Of a stretch of 64,000 nt of DNA, positions 45,578 to 57,549 are shown piece by piece. A program made the translations under genes and the position numbers. The notes under the pieces were generated by a model. The model searched no databases. It had not been told where the DNA came from and saw only the letters and a list, made by a program, of their open reading frames with translations. Position 1 is the stretch's first letter. Each line of letters opens with the position of its first letter. Origin of the DNA: Lichina pygmaea (Eukaryota; Ascomycota; Lichinomycetes; Lichinales; Lichinaceae); contig OY730173.1 in the NCBI GenBank assembly GCA_963422465.1, forward strand, positions 1,550,001 through 1,614,000, written 5' to 3'.

Positions 45578-48450
45578 CCGGTCGTATACGGTATGCAACT
45601 GTAGCATATGTATGAAGCAAGGGCTATTGATAGGACTGCCCCACTGCGATGACAATGGGTATCCTTGGCCACGGTTAATCGATGTTGCGGCTGGTAATGG
45701 GTGAGAGGGAGATAATCGTCACGTGATAGAAATCTGATAAGATAAGATTAGGGCTTCCAAAACATCTAGCCCTAGCTAAGCGGAACCTGACGTTTGTGAA
45801 CGCCCAAAACTCCCATATTCAGCTGTAGACTCCACAGCGACCAGGCAATCTCAAGCGTTGTCAGTTGACACCGGCACAGCTAGTACGATGGCCAGTAAGG
45901 TCTCCACGATAATGTGCCTTCGCATACGCTGCCCGGCCGGTGCTGATCTTTCTGCCGGCGAATAGAATCCAAGAACTCGTCTCAACACAATCAGAACAGA
46001 AAGGCGCACCGAAACGGGTACTGTTCTCCCTATACTGCCATTTGTCACGGGGCTTCACCAGGCAGCCCGAGCGCGCTGCGTCTGCCAAGCGCGACCGATG
46101 GCTCCGTCGACTATTGGACCATTTGGCTCATCGATGGGCTTCGGCAGCCGGAGGCGGATCCGAGCGGGTGGATGGCTGATGTGACTGGTGCCTTGGCCGC
46201 AAACAATAGGATCAAACGCCCAAAGACGCAACGATACCCGTCGCTCAAGGGCACGGATCCCAAGTTTCGAAGAAACCACAGGCATGCGTTACATGGCACC
46301 ATGAAGGCTCTGGTGGGTGGTCCAATCTGAGCTGCATTATCCAACCTCAAGAGATACCACTTGGTCATCTCTTCCCCGTTCATCTTCTGTCGACTCTGTA
46401 CTCTGAGCTTGCCGGCTCGAGCTTCGAATGTGGATTTGCTGACATGGTGCCGCGTCTATTTCGCTCTACGGGATGCGCAGAAAGAGTTTAGGGAAGGAAA
46501 GCGGGAGACTGCTTAGCCACGCGTTCACGTCTCTCGGTGCTCGAGTTTCGGTGTCTAGTCTGCCCTGCTCCGTCTTTGCTGGCTTTGTACGACTGGCTCA
46601 GCAAGTCTTCGTGGAAGACACGCAACACATCAGACGAGATACGACAGGCCAACCCTGACGACCTCAATCTACCTCTTTCTCTCTCTTGCCGCGGTCCAGC
46701 AATTGCGTTTTTGAGGGGTGCTTCCATCTCTGCTCGTCTTGTCGTCTGCCGTCCGTAAGACAGCAACCGACCAGAAAGGTCAAGAAGTGGGCAACAGAAC
46801 GGCATCAGTGTGTACAGCATCTTCAGCGTCTCTTCCATGCTGAGAACAGTGCTGAAGGGTAAAAGGATTTTCATTCTTTTCGAGAACCGTGTGCCAAGAG
46901 GGAGAAAGCGCGTCTCTCATTTACCAAACATCCTCTCCTCCGACTCTTCTCTACCAAGAGTCTTGCCGTGAGGATCGGGGGTGCATGGAGAGAGACGTAC
47001 ATCTAGCTAGATACAGTACGTAGTACCTCTTCTTCTTGCATCGATATACAGTGGTGCCAACCCCCTTTCTCACTCGTCTGGACCGGTCCACAAGCCTGGC
47101 ATGACGTCAGATCTCGCGTGTAAATCTCTCTCTCGCGTGTGGATTTCTCGTGAGGATGCGTTTGCTACGTACTTGGTAGCATCAGAAGCGGTGGGATGCG
47201 AAACAAGAATACGTACTGTACTGTACGAGGTACCCGTATGGTGATCATCGTCGTTGCGGCGATCAGCATCATCATCACAAGCAGAGCTGGATTTAAGCAC
47301 ACGCTAAATCGTTCACGTGATGGCCACAAGAATATACGTACAGTACGTACGGGGGGCACTAGCTCTACTGTAGCATCGAACTACACTGATCCGACACCGA
47401 CCCACGGGGGCCTTACCACTGTGCTGCCCCCCCCCCTCACAGTCAAACCACGTACGGTATGAGTACGGTACGGTACGGTACAACCTTAGCTGGGCCTGAC
47501 GATGCCCTGTAGAGTGGTGGTGTACTGTACAAGCATCTCGGTCACTTGTAAATTCCAGGTGCGAACGGTTCAGGATGCGGAGGAATCATCGCGACGGAAG
47601 AGCTGGGATGGGGGGGGGGGGGGGTTTGGGCTTCGACTGATGGCCTTGATCTCTCTGCTGATTCCCAAGTTTTGGGGGTGAAATGGGAGACGGGGGAAGG
47701 ATGAGAGGGATGAGAGAAGGATGAGAGGCGGAAGAAAGGAAGAGAAAGAATTGAGGGAAGAGGGGAAAAAGGAGGAGAATAAGGGGGAAAGGATGGGAAG
47801 GCAGCAAAAGACAATGGACTGAGCTAGTCGATTTTCAACAGACTTGATCGACCGACCGAGTGACCAACGAACAGACAGTGTTACCCACTCGATTGAAGCA
47901 GTCGTGCTTCGATCCAAGCTAGTCCAATCCAGTCCGATCAAAGCAAGCCCGACAAAGACGGTGACAAGCACCAGTGAGCGTACCGAAAGGAAAAGTAAGG
48001 CTGTCCCCAGCACGAGCAACGAGCCACTTGGCCTATCCAACCGATGGAAGACGAAGGCAGGAAAGACGAAGGAGGAGAAGATGGTAATGACGACGAAAGA
48101 AGAGCCCATGAACCGATCGAGGGAAACGAAGGGTGGGACGACCGGTCCCTTGTTTCTTGTTCTCGTGTGTTCACGGGCTCTCTCTGATCGAGGCTTCGCA
48201 ATCGAGCAGCGCCGCGCCTTCGCTTTTCCTGCTCTAAGCGCCTTTTTCTTTCGAGACCCTGAGACGCAGCTTCCGCTTTGTTTCCTTCACCCGTGCAAGG
48301 GGAAAACTCTCCGCCCGTTCTGTCCTCGCCCTCTTTCTCCGGCTCACCGACGCGACCCCCTCGGTCCGTGCCGACGGCCGAGACTGGAGAGGCCAGCCAG
48401 GAGGGCAGCGGCAGCAGCTGGGGGAGGGCGAGAGACCGAAAAGACAGCCG
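45578..48450. other. Intergenic spacer, 2.9 kb
   Basis: No conserved gene is recognised. The stretch contains TACGTAC words at 47200-47230, 47335-47350 and 47455-47482, a G run at 47611-47624 and a purine-rich block at 47680-47800. The frames at 47570-48109 on the minus strand are low-complexity shadows of that block. Confidence 0.45.
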
Positions 48451-50330
48451 TCAGTAGAACATGTCTTCGGCTTTCCTGCGCCGTCGAGCCCGACCTTGGA
48501 TTTTCTCCGAGAACAGCTCGCGGCCGGGATTGAGCCGGGCCAGCTTCTGCGGGAAGAGCTCTCGGGAACTGCTCTCCTTCGCGGTCGCGTCGGCACCGCC
48601 GGAGGAGCTTGTGCCGCGGATGGAGAAAGCTTGTCCGTCTTGGTGCTTGCCGGCGCCGCGGATGTGGAATTCGTGTGGGGCGTCCTGTCGTTGTGATCGT
48701 GCTCCTTCCTCGTCGATCATGCCCGATGACGATAGTGAGCTCATAGCGGCCGAGCTGTTTTGGCCCCGCTGTCGATTTCGCTGTAGAGCCGCCCGTGATG
48801 CCGTGGGAACGTGGCCCTCGTCGCCAGAGCCAAGACCCGAGTCCATCGGCTCCGGACCGGGTCGCGGCCCCGCAGCGGCGCTCCTGCCGGCGAGAGAAGA
48901 CCGCCTGCGTCGATCACCGGCGCCGTCCGTAAAAGGTACCGTCATGCGTCCGGCGAAGAGATCCGCCGTTTCGTCGGCCGCGTCAAACGCCGCTGACCGC
49001 CGATGGTGTCGACCGTTGGTCTTCTGCGCGAAAAGTTCCCTGGTGGGCTCGCCCGCACTGCTCAGGCCCCGCAGCTCGGCGGATATGTCTCTCGGCGGAG
49101 GTCGAGGGGCGGGGCTGCGATCCGTCGGCGACGGCCGTCGTTCGCGATGGGAGCCCCCGTGGCCCTGTCGTTCCCGGATCCTCGGCGACCGAGTTCGGGC
49201 TCTGTATCTGCGGCTTGTCCGTCTCGATCCAGCGTCGTCTGAACCTGTCAGGTCGCTGCTGAGAGGACCACGACCGGGTGAGGCGCTTCGATCTCTCAGC
49301 GCGCCGTAGCCCCCGATCGCTCGGTCGGGAAACAGTTCCCTGCCGCTGGAGCCGTTGCTGAACCGAGCCTGACGGCGTCGAAGACCTCCCTTGTCCGATC
49401 TAGCGGGAGGCATGTCGTGCGCCGATGACCCGGCGTCATCATCATACATCTTCGCGTCGAAGCCGGCGCCGTCGTCGACGTCCCTCCGGCTCTTATGCTC
49501 TTGACGATCGTAAGGAGGTCGTCTATAGTTCCCATGATCCCCGTCCGAATCCCGTCGTCCCCGTCTTCGGCGGCCGCGCTCCCGATATCTGCGCTCGCCC
49601 GGGTCCACATCGGGGTTGAAGAGGTAGAACCGACTTCGCTCTCGCGCACCGGGGAGCTTCCTGTCCCGGACCACTGCCAAGCGAGCTTCTAGAATCGCGT
49701 CCGGGCGCGTCGAGATGCGTTTTGCCGTTCGCGGTCGCAGGCCCGAGATCCGAGAGAGTGCCTCCGTGTCCGCCACCGAGAAGGAGGACAGGGCCGACGC
49801 TGCCGTCTCGGAATCGTCGTAGATCAGGTTGGCCGAGGTATCGTCAATCCACTCGATGCGTACGGGTGGCGTGTCGGGGTAGTGTTCCAACGCAAAAGCA
49901 CGAATGTCCTTTGTGTGCAGGTTGTCGAGCCCACGCAGATGGACCTTCTGAGGCACGACTTCGTTGGCGTCGGGATCGGCGGGCGAGCGAAGTCCGGACG
50001 AGTTATGGTTTTCCGGCCCAGGCGGTTCCTTCACCGGGAGATTAGACCAAGTCTGACAAGCAGATGAGCCCTGTTCCGCCCAATTGAGATCATCTCGACC
50101 AGACACGTCTTGTTCTGGATGCTCCTCCGGCCGAAGCGCCAGTCGAGGAGCGCGTAACGTACGGTTCCGTTTGTACCCATGTCCATCTCTGTTGGATCGT
50201 CGACGGGGCCCAGCTCCATGTCCATGTCAATATCCATGTCGCCGTTCACGACTGCGGCGGCTTGTTGCATGACCGTCACATCGGACCTGTTGAGGTCAAG
50301 CGAGACCGGGGTCAAAGTCGAGATGGCCAT
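48451..50330 (-). CDS. NCBP3-like cap-binding family protein
   Basis: This is probably a fungal homologue of nuclear cap-binding protein subunit 3 (NCBP3/C17orf85), which acts in nuclear mRNP assembly and export. Exons 50330-50163 and 50052-48451 give 589 residues, and splicing GTACGT to TGTCAG keeps phase. After an acidic head (DMDIDMDMELG) the RRM-like core reads QKVHLRGLDNLHTKDIRAF and RIEWIDDTSANLIYDDSE. The IEWIDDTS block corresponds to the IEWLDDTS block that defines NCBP3. The remaining two thirds are disordered and rich in Arg, Ser, Asp and Gly. They contain four RELF motifs (RELFPD, RELFAQK, RELFPQK, RELFSEK) plus a related DLFAGR, and the protein ends RRRRKAEDMFY. Family membership rests on the short core; the exact function is inferred. 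Confidence 0.8.
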
Positions 50331-51429
50331 GGCCAGAGGAGCGAGCCAGCTCAGAGATACGACGATAAAGCAGGTCGCTGACCTTGCACCAAAGGTAAGC
50401 GAATGTGATTATCGATGTCTCGGTGGCGCTGGTTGGGAAGGTGGTCGGAGAGCTCGCTGGGGGGGGGACACTTGGTACGGAGGCAGATGCGGGTAAGTTT
50501 TGTAGGGCTGCGGGCTGTTCCGGCGTGGATGTTTTTCCGATGGCACGTGTGAGGTACGGACAGTCAGAACGGCCTGTCTGGCACTCACTTGTATGAGTAG
50601 TCTCTGGACTCCTGAGGATAGTCGACCACAGTTATCATGGACGTACGAAGTACCGCAGCGCTACTCCCAGTTCACCACCTACAAGGTTGTCAACAGAAGT
50701 ACCTGGTGAGTAGACATACCAAGGTCAGACTAGTCAGCGGGCTTCGACGGTAGAAGCATCAGACCACCAGTCTTACAAAACATTGACATGAACAAATCTA
50801 GTGTATGGTAGTGTCAAACAGCCGATGAGAAAAGTCATTTGCTCGTCATCGAAGACCTCACAATAGATGCCAAAGCAACTCCACGACACCATGTCTGCGA
50901 ACAGCAAGTTCTCATTGTGAGCAGCATAGCATCCCAACCTTGTCGGTACGACAACATGCACAACTTCGGCAGAACTTGTCCAAACATGGTTTATATAACT
51001 GTAGGTACGTAGAACCCCTGAGAACTCCAAAGTGACATGAGTAACACTCCATCTGTCAGTTGTTACCCCTCCTACATCTTTGTGCAGCACGACGACTCTA
51101 TGAACTACGCAAGCATGGCAAGTGATGACGGAACAAGCTTATTCTTATAAAAGGTACTCCGAAGACTTTAATCTACATCTGATAGTCTGACATGCAATCT
51201 GATAAGCCAGCCATCTCTATACCCCACTTCTCCGTTTGACATTGATCCTGCTGCTGCCGCGTAGTGCCACCGATGATCCTGCATGGTGCCACCAATCCTG
51301 CCTGGATCTGCCATGGATCCGCCTCGTGCCTTCTAGAGCCTTCTTCCGTCGCTCCAAGGCAAAGGTCAGCTTCGTGTCTACATATAGATGATTAGCTAGT
51401 TCTCCCCAATCAATCCATCAGACGTGACA
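50331..51429. other. Intergenic spacer
   Basis: No gene is recognised. TACGAAGTAC-like words occur near 50643. The open frame at 50773-51090 on the minus strand has no motif. Confidence 0.4.
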
Positions 51430-51660
51430 CTCATCTTCTTTTTCCCCGCTGCTCTGGACAGCGTTCCTAGTCGAACATCCTCAACCTCTCCCTTGCCATC
51501 CTCCCATGTTCTGCAGTGCCCCGACAGGAGAACACTGACTAGGCACTGCAGGGAGAGATTTTTCACTCTAGAGTTTTCCCTGCCTACTTCAATAGATGAC
51601 CCAGCATAGCCTAGTTCACCACTGGTGCTAGAATGGTGTAGGAATTCAATCGATCAATCT
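51430..51660 (+). mobile_element. LINE 3'-end fragment, copy G
   Basis: This short plus-strand piece matches the 3' end of copy F: CCCATGTTCTGCAG, AGGCACTGCAG, GACCCAGCATAGCCTAG and TGCTAGAATGGTGTAGGAATTCAATC. It ends in a degenerate (CAAT)n tail. It contains only the end of ORF2 and the 3' untranslated region. Confidence 0.7.
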
Positions 51661-51842
51661 ATCTATAGCTCGTGAGTACACACAAAGAAGCCGATGCTTA
51701 TCGTTGGGGATGTTTTGGCAGGAAAAAAGAGAGTGGCTGGTATTTCGAGAAAAGGGGGGGGTGGAAATCCAAAGAGACAAAACTTGAGCGAGTCACATCT
51801 TCTTTCGGTTCATAATGATTCGGGAGCAGAAGGCTAAAGCCG
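51661..51842. other. Short spacer
   Basis: Unique sequence between the LINE fragment and a minisatellite, with no gene. Confidence 0.4.
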
Positions 51843-52110
51843 ACTTCTGTCAACACCAAGACTGGATCGAACTCCGAGAAAGGAAAAAGGGGTCGGTGAG
51901 GTGACCGACTCCTGTCGGCACCAAGACCAGATCAAACTCCAAGAAAGGAAAAGAGGGGGGGGGGGGGGGGGGGGGGTTTAGTGAGCCGACCAACTCCTGC
52001 TGATGCCGAGGCCACATCAAACTCTTGGAGGAGAACAAAAGGAGTTGGTGGGGTGACCAACTCCTGTCGGTGCCGAGACCGGAACGAACTCTGAGAATGA
52101 GAGAACAAGG
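51843..52110. repeat. Minisatellite, about 66-base unit, 3.7 copies
   Basis: Diverged units beginning ACTYCTGTCRRCACCAAGAC start at about 51843, 51908, 51993 and 52060. The second unit is lengthened by a run of about 20 guanines (51957-51976). Confidence 0.75.
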
Positions 52111-52513
52111 AAAAGAAGAGAGATGGCAGGATGAAGAAGAGATAGTGGAGCAAAGTTTGTGACAACAATGTAGATGTTTAGGACAAGAGTAGGACGACCG
52201 AATCACAAACAGAACTTTTGCACATGTGTAGCAGTAGTCGACAGGAAGGAGCCATCGTGACATTGACACTGCAGACAACATGATACTGTGAAAGGATGTA
52301 TTCTTGTACGCTAGACTGTATTGCCCAGGGCGGAAGAAGAAGAGTGTGCCCTAACAGTTGTGACCGATCTTCGTAAGATGCTGTATTTGCGCTAGCTTTT
52401 CCGAACAACGAGCCAAGACAAGACGAGACGCCAAGTGATGTGAGAGGCTTGAACTGGGTTTAAGGAAAGTGATTGATTTATTTTTTTCAAACTCGACAGT
52501 AGTAGGAAGCATT

Positions 52514-52590
52514 AAAAAAGCAGTAAGCGTCAACGAAGCAGGAGGCGTTAACCAAGCAGCAAGCATCAACAAAGCAGAAAGCATCGACAA
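52514..52590. repeat. Degenerate 18-base tandem repeat
   Basis: About four units of the form AAGCAGNAAGCRTCAAC lie head to tail in the 3' region of the Myb gene. No coding role is evident. Confidence 0.6.
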
Positions 52591-52869
52591 ACGCCTGAGT
52601 AATCAATCTTGGGGGTATAATAATATGGTAGAGTTGAGAGTAGTAAGCAAGTGCGTCAGTTGAACGTAAGAACCGACGATGACGACAACGACGACATCCA
52701 GGAGGTCGGCATCCCAGCCTTCTTTTTTTGTTCGTTCAAAGTCAGAAAGCAAGCGAGTGAAGCAAAGGAAGCAAATGAAGCAAGTGCGAAGGAAGAACGA
52801 GAGAGCTCCGACGAGACGTCGAAGATGGCCATGTCGGAGCCGAGCCGGCTCCGTGGCCGGATCCAGCCC

Positions 52870-53693
52870 TCAACGCATCCGACAATCCGAACGAGATTCG
52901 ACGGCGTCGACCATGTCCATGAGCAGCCGCACCGGCGGCAGCCCCACCGGGGGCAACTGCAACGGCGCGGACGGTATCGCGACCTTCCAACGGGCGTTGT
53001 CCTCCTCTGGCGGACTCGGGTAGAAGGTAGGGGTCTTGGACGGAGAGGCGGGCGGCGGCGGGAAGTGGCCGACCGGCGCGGCCGCGGTGGAGGAGGCACG
53101 GACCGGCAGCGACGCCGACGGCCGGAGCTCCGGGTGCACCGGGTGCAGCAGCAGGGACAGCGACGACGGGGTCCGATGCACCTCTCGCGACGTCGGGCCG
53201 TGGTCGAAGTGAGCCGGGTACTGCGCTCCGGCCGAAGACGACGAGCTGACGGAGCGCTCGGGGCTCAAGTATCTGTCGGTGGTGTCGAGGCTGGAGCGAC
53301 GGCTGTCGAAGCTGGGCAACGGCAGAGGAAGCAACGGGCCACGAGGCCACTGGGCCACGGGCTGCGCAGCGAAGGCGGACGACCGGTCCGCCGCAGGCGG
53401 CTGCTGCTGCTGCTGCCGCTGCTGCCGCTGCTGCCGCTGCTGCCGCTGCTGCTTCGAGGGACTGTAGGACGAGCCTGGGGTGCCGACGTGGCCGGACCCG
53501 GTGTCGTACGGTCGACGGACTTCTGGAGCGACGAAGGACGGCAGCGGCAGCTGCTGCAGCTGCTGCAGTCGCTGCAGCCGCTGCTCCTGGCTTAGCTGCG
53601 GTTGTGCCGGCAGCTCGGCCGGTTCGTCTCGGCGTTGGAGCGGCTGCACCTGCGGTTCGGCCCGAAGGTCGACCGCTTCGTACCGTTGTTGCG

Positions 53694-53764
<71 letters not shown>

Positions 53765-54186
53765 TGCTGCTGCTGCTGCTGCTCCTGCTCCTGCTGCTCC
53801 TGCTGCTCCTGCTGTCGGCGCTGACGGGCATGTCGGTTCTTCTGACCGTTGTACCAGTTCTTGATGGCGTTGTCGCTACGACCGTGCATCTGACGTGCGA
53901 TATCGGCCCAGCGAGTACCGACCTCGCCGACCCTCCCGATGATGAAGGCTCCCTCTTCGGGCGTGATCGGGCTGTGGATCAGGTCCGGATTCAGGTTCTG
54001 TTCGTAGCGCTCTCGACACTGCTTGGGCGAGCGGGTACGGATGAGCTCGGATATGCGGACCCACTGGCGCGCGGGGCCTGCCCGCTCGACCATCCGGAGC
54101 AAGAACGCGTCTTCCTCCGCGCTCCAGGGCCCATGTCGATATTCGGACCCCTTGTCGTTCTTCTTCTTCTGGCCTATACCTGGCAT
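52870..54186 (-). CDS. FlbD-like two-repeat Myb transcription factor
   Basis: This intronless 438-residue nuclear protein has two SANT/Myb repeats at its N-terminus. The first contains HGPWSAEEDAFLLRMVE with WVRISELIRTRSPKQCRERY; the second contains HSPITPEEGAFIIGRV with RWADIARQMHGRSDNAIKNWY. The order and the RSPKQCRERY and GRSDNAIKNW blocks match the FlbD group of fungal c-Myb-like regulators of conidiation. A polyglutamine/glutamate tract of about 45 residues follows immediately, encoded by nearly pure CAG, and a second QRQQ-rich stretch encoded by CAG/CGG lies around 53400-53455. The rest is Ser/Pro-rich and disordered. FlbD itself is about 300 residues, so this is a longer relative; orthology is not settled. 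A (CGT)17 run lies just upstream of the start. Confidence 0.85.
53690..53816. repeat. (CTG)n tract, Myb polyglutamine
   Basis: A CTG run (CAG on the coding strand) with CTC interruptions encodes Gln-rich sequence directly after the second Myb repeat. Confidence 0.92.
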
Positions 54187-54203
54187 GTCTGCTTCCGGTC
54201 TCT

Positions 54204-54256
<53 letters not shown>
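54204..54256. repeat. (CGT)17 microsatellite in the Myb 5' region
   Basis: About 17 perfect CGT units begin 18 bases upstream of the Myb start codon, probably in its 5' untranslated region. Confidence 0.92.
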
Positions 54257-55283
54257 GGTAGCGGTCAGTCGGGGTCGTCTATGCCGCCTGCAGACGTGTG
54301 GGATCAGTACACGGGTCGTCGGCCGGGGTGGACGCGAGGGAGGGAGCGCACCGCTGCCGAGACTTGGTTCGACTCGATCTTCGTCGGAGCTCGAGAGTCG
54401 TGCGGGTCGGAGATGGCGACGGTGCGGGACGGTGGAGGCAGGCTCCTTCGTAGTCGACCGGGCGGCGGGAGGCAGGCGAAGAAAAGCCTGATCGACCCCT
54501 GAGGTGTGATCTCGAACGATGCCCGGTGAGTCGAAGTTTCACGCCGGGGCGGCGCGACCCTTTTACGGCGCAGGAAAAGGAGTAGCTTCGGAAGAGGGGT
54601 CGAGGCATCCACCGGCGAGGCAAAGGTTGCCAGGTCGTCGGGCTCCGTCGTGCCTCCGGGCTCGAGCGCCGTCTCCTCCCTCTCGCGGCCCCTCTCTTTC
54701 TTTCTCGGCGACACGCTCTCGTCCCGTCGTGGTCGGGCAGGGGCTCGAGAACGAGCACTCGCAGCCGTAGCTGTACGGTGCGATGTGGAGGGGTGTCGAA
54801 GCCGCCTGGGTGTTCGTGCATGAGTCTTTGGTCTATTTTGTCTTTTGCAGTCGAAAAAGTGAGTTCGGACGGGGAGGGGAAAGGGGGGGCGAGAGCGTGA
54901 GGAAGAGGAGGAGGGGGAAGAGGAGTTTAAGTGCTGGCACGGATGCACGGAGCATATGAGGGCCGTACATCGTGGTAGGGTTCGTGATGCACAATCGAAC
55001 GAGCCATGTCGGGTGTGCGGCCGTCGAAAAGGTTCTGCAGCCGGACAGCGGCGCACTAAAGTATGGGCCTGGCCGGTGGCGGGTGTGCGAGGGGGTCAGC
55101 TACGCATGTAGGTCCGTACGGAGTACTGTACCCTGTGGATGTCGGTACGGCCTCCGCCACCTCGCAACTGAGAGGCAAACTTACCCTGGACGGCCTCGAC
55201 GGCCTTCGCGCGAGCTCCGGAGCTCTGACAGGCTCTGCACGGCATTGGGCCGGGGGGGCGGGACTGGGTCTGCGGGAGAGGTC

Positions 55284-55313
<30 letters not shown>
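55284..55313. repeat. (GTGAGG)n repeat
   Basis: About five units of GTGAGG. It resembles a telomere-like hexamer but is not TTAGGG. Confidence 0.8.
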
Positions 55314-55317
<4 letters not shown>

Positions 55318-57485
55318 GGGCGTTGGCGTCAGGCTGTCTGGGAATGGATGGGCGGGCGCGATGCGGCTTTGGACGACAACGGCGGCTTGAACCGAACGAC
55401 GCAAGTGCCGCGACGGCCGAAGGCGCTGATCCGGTCGGGCTCAGGTCGAACGGGGATAGGCGGCCAGGGCCACTGCCCGATCGGGCTTGGTCGCGGTCGA
55501 GCCGGTTGCCTATTCGGGCCAGCGACACGGCTCGCGCAGAAGCAAGTGCAGAGCCCCCGTCCTCGTGCGCTGCATACGAGTACGTACCCGTACATTTAGC
55601 CTCGTACCCCGGCACCCCGTACCCCCGTACCCCCGTACCCCTCCCCAACCGAGGACCTGGTTGGTCGCCGCGACGGCAGCGAGCCCGCAGTACGCACGTA
55701 CCGTACGTGGTACGTAGCCGGTACATGCTTACGTAAGTACGGATCGCCGTCCGGCGTCGATATCGCTATCTTTACCCGCCGACGCTCTTGGCATAGGCAT
55801 AAACGGCGTCGCTGACTAAGGCCGCATCGCCCCTCCCCCCCCCCAATGGCGTGACCGAGATGGCGAGCCCGCGGCCGGTGCGACGATTGCCGGCAGAGGA
55901 TGGCCGAGCCTGCCGCCGCCGATGGGACTCGTCTTCGTCTGTCGGTGCTCGACCGGTCGGCAACGTTACCGCTGATGCCCGACGCTGGGCTGGTGGCGGA
56001 GACATGCACGGATGTACGTACGTACGCACGTACGTACGTACGTATCGCCGACTCGACCGGACTCGTACGAATCTGCGACGAGACGCGCTAGCCAGCTGCA
56101 GCGGCAGGACGAGCGTCGTCGACCGAGGCCGAGGGCCGGACGGCGGTAGCAACGCCATTTCCCGCCCGCTCGGACACACTCGGCCCAGTCGGGCTCGCCG
56201 GGGGGGGGGGGAGAAGAAACGACGGGGCCAGTGGCCGTCGTCGCATCGCGGCCTTGGCCCCGGCGTCGCCGATCCAACGCCTCCACCGCACCGGGCGACG
56301 AGACAGGCCGGTCCTGCGGCATCCCTGTCCTGTGGCCTTACCGAGCCTGGCCGTCGCGGCCTCCGTGCGCTCTTCGGGCCTACTACTACGCTACGGGACG
56401 GCGCTGACGATGCGCGGTCGCGGCAAAAGCCGAAGGCCAGGAAAAAGGAAGAGGGGGGGGGGGGGGGAAGGAAAAAAGGAAGGTCGTGCCCCCGGCCCGG
56501 GTCCTGCTGGACCGGGCTCGACCGGATTCGTGCGGAAGCGCCACCAAACGGCAGCACCACGGCGTGGGGCCTCGGCGCCGGACTCGAACGGCGTGTGCGC
56601 CATGAGATCCTGTTCCGGGGAGTCGATCGGATCGGAGTCGCGCACACCGGTTGCGCCTGCGAGCCTCCTTCCCGGGCCGACACGAGATCGTCCGCCGTCG
56701 CCTGTCAGGATACCGAGCAGAGATTGCAGCGTCACCGTCGCAGCCGGCCACCATGGTCGTACGGGATCGACGGCATCTCGACCGAGCGACGGGGGGGAGG
56801 GGCCCGACGAGCCATCCCTGCCGACGTCGTATGCTGGGTTCCACCGCACCGCCGTGGCGACGTCGTATCTCCTGGACCCCGGACGACGGCGTCCCCTCTC
56901 GCTCACCCTCCCTACGGGCCTCTGGCCACGGCGAAGGTGGCGCGACTTTGGTGCCATCGGCCGCAGGGATGGCCGAGACGTGCGACGCACGCTGCATCGA
57001 CGGGAGCTGTCACCGGGCGCTGGGCCATGTGTGGGTCGTCGGCATTCTGCAAGGGAGACGAGAGGACATGTAAGACGCGCCCGATCCAATCTCGCGGTTC
57101 CTCTCCCCTTGTCTTCTCGCTCAATCTCGCTCTGAGGCGCCGTCGTCAGGTGGGACAAGGTCGTCGACGAAATTGGTGTGAGTCGTATACATCCGACCAA
57201 CGTCGGACCGGTCGACCGTTCCTCGACCGGTACGACTTGAGCCGTTCAAGACTCGCTCGTCGATTCGACCACGAAGAAAAGGTCACTTTTGCGTCGGAAG
57301 CGTCCCGACAGAGAAGCTCGGTGACTTCGATGTGCGTCCGGTACAGATCGAAGTCACCGGTGAGGAATCCGATTCGACTCTCGGGCTCGACTTTATACGT
57401 ATCCTCGTCTCGGAATCTTTGGCCCGAGACGACTTTTGAGGACACGGCACCGATGTCGCTTTTGTCGACGACATCCACCTCCGCC

Positions 57486-57549
57486 GTACGAGTACGTTCC
57501 GTACGAGTGCGTTCCGTACGAGTACGTTCCGTACGAGTGCGTTCCGTAC
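57486..57549. repeat. 15-base tandem repeat GTACGAGTRCGTTCC
   Basis: About 4.3 units alternate A and G at the ninth position, so a 30-base higher-order unit (two 15-base variants) is repeated. Confidence 0.85.

Noticed and set aside
47570-48109. Hydrophobic minus-strand frame resembling a membrane protein
   Set aside because: The hydrophobicity comes from a purine-rich low-complexity block read antisense (Phe, Leu, Ser, Pro); no conserved feature was found.
48461-49309. Plus-strand frame of 282 codons
   Set aside because: It is the antisense shadow of the NCBP3-like exon.
55284-55313. Telomere-like hexamer array
   Set aside because: GTGAGG units are too few and not the TTAGGG of filamentous fungi; treated as a microsatellite.
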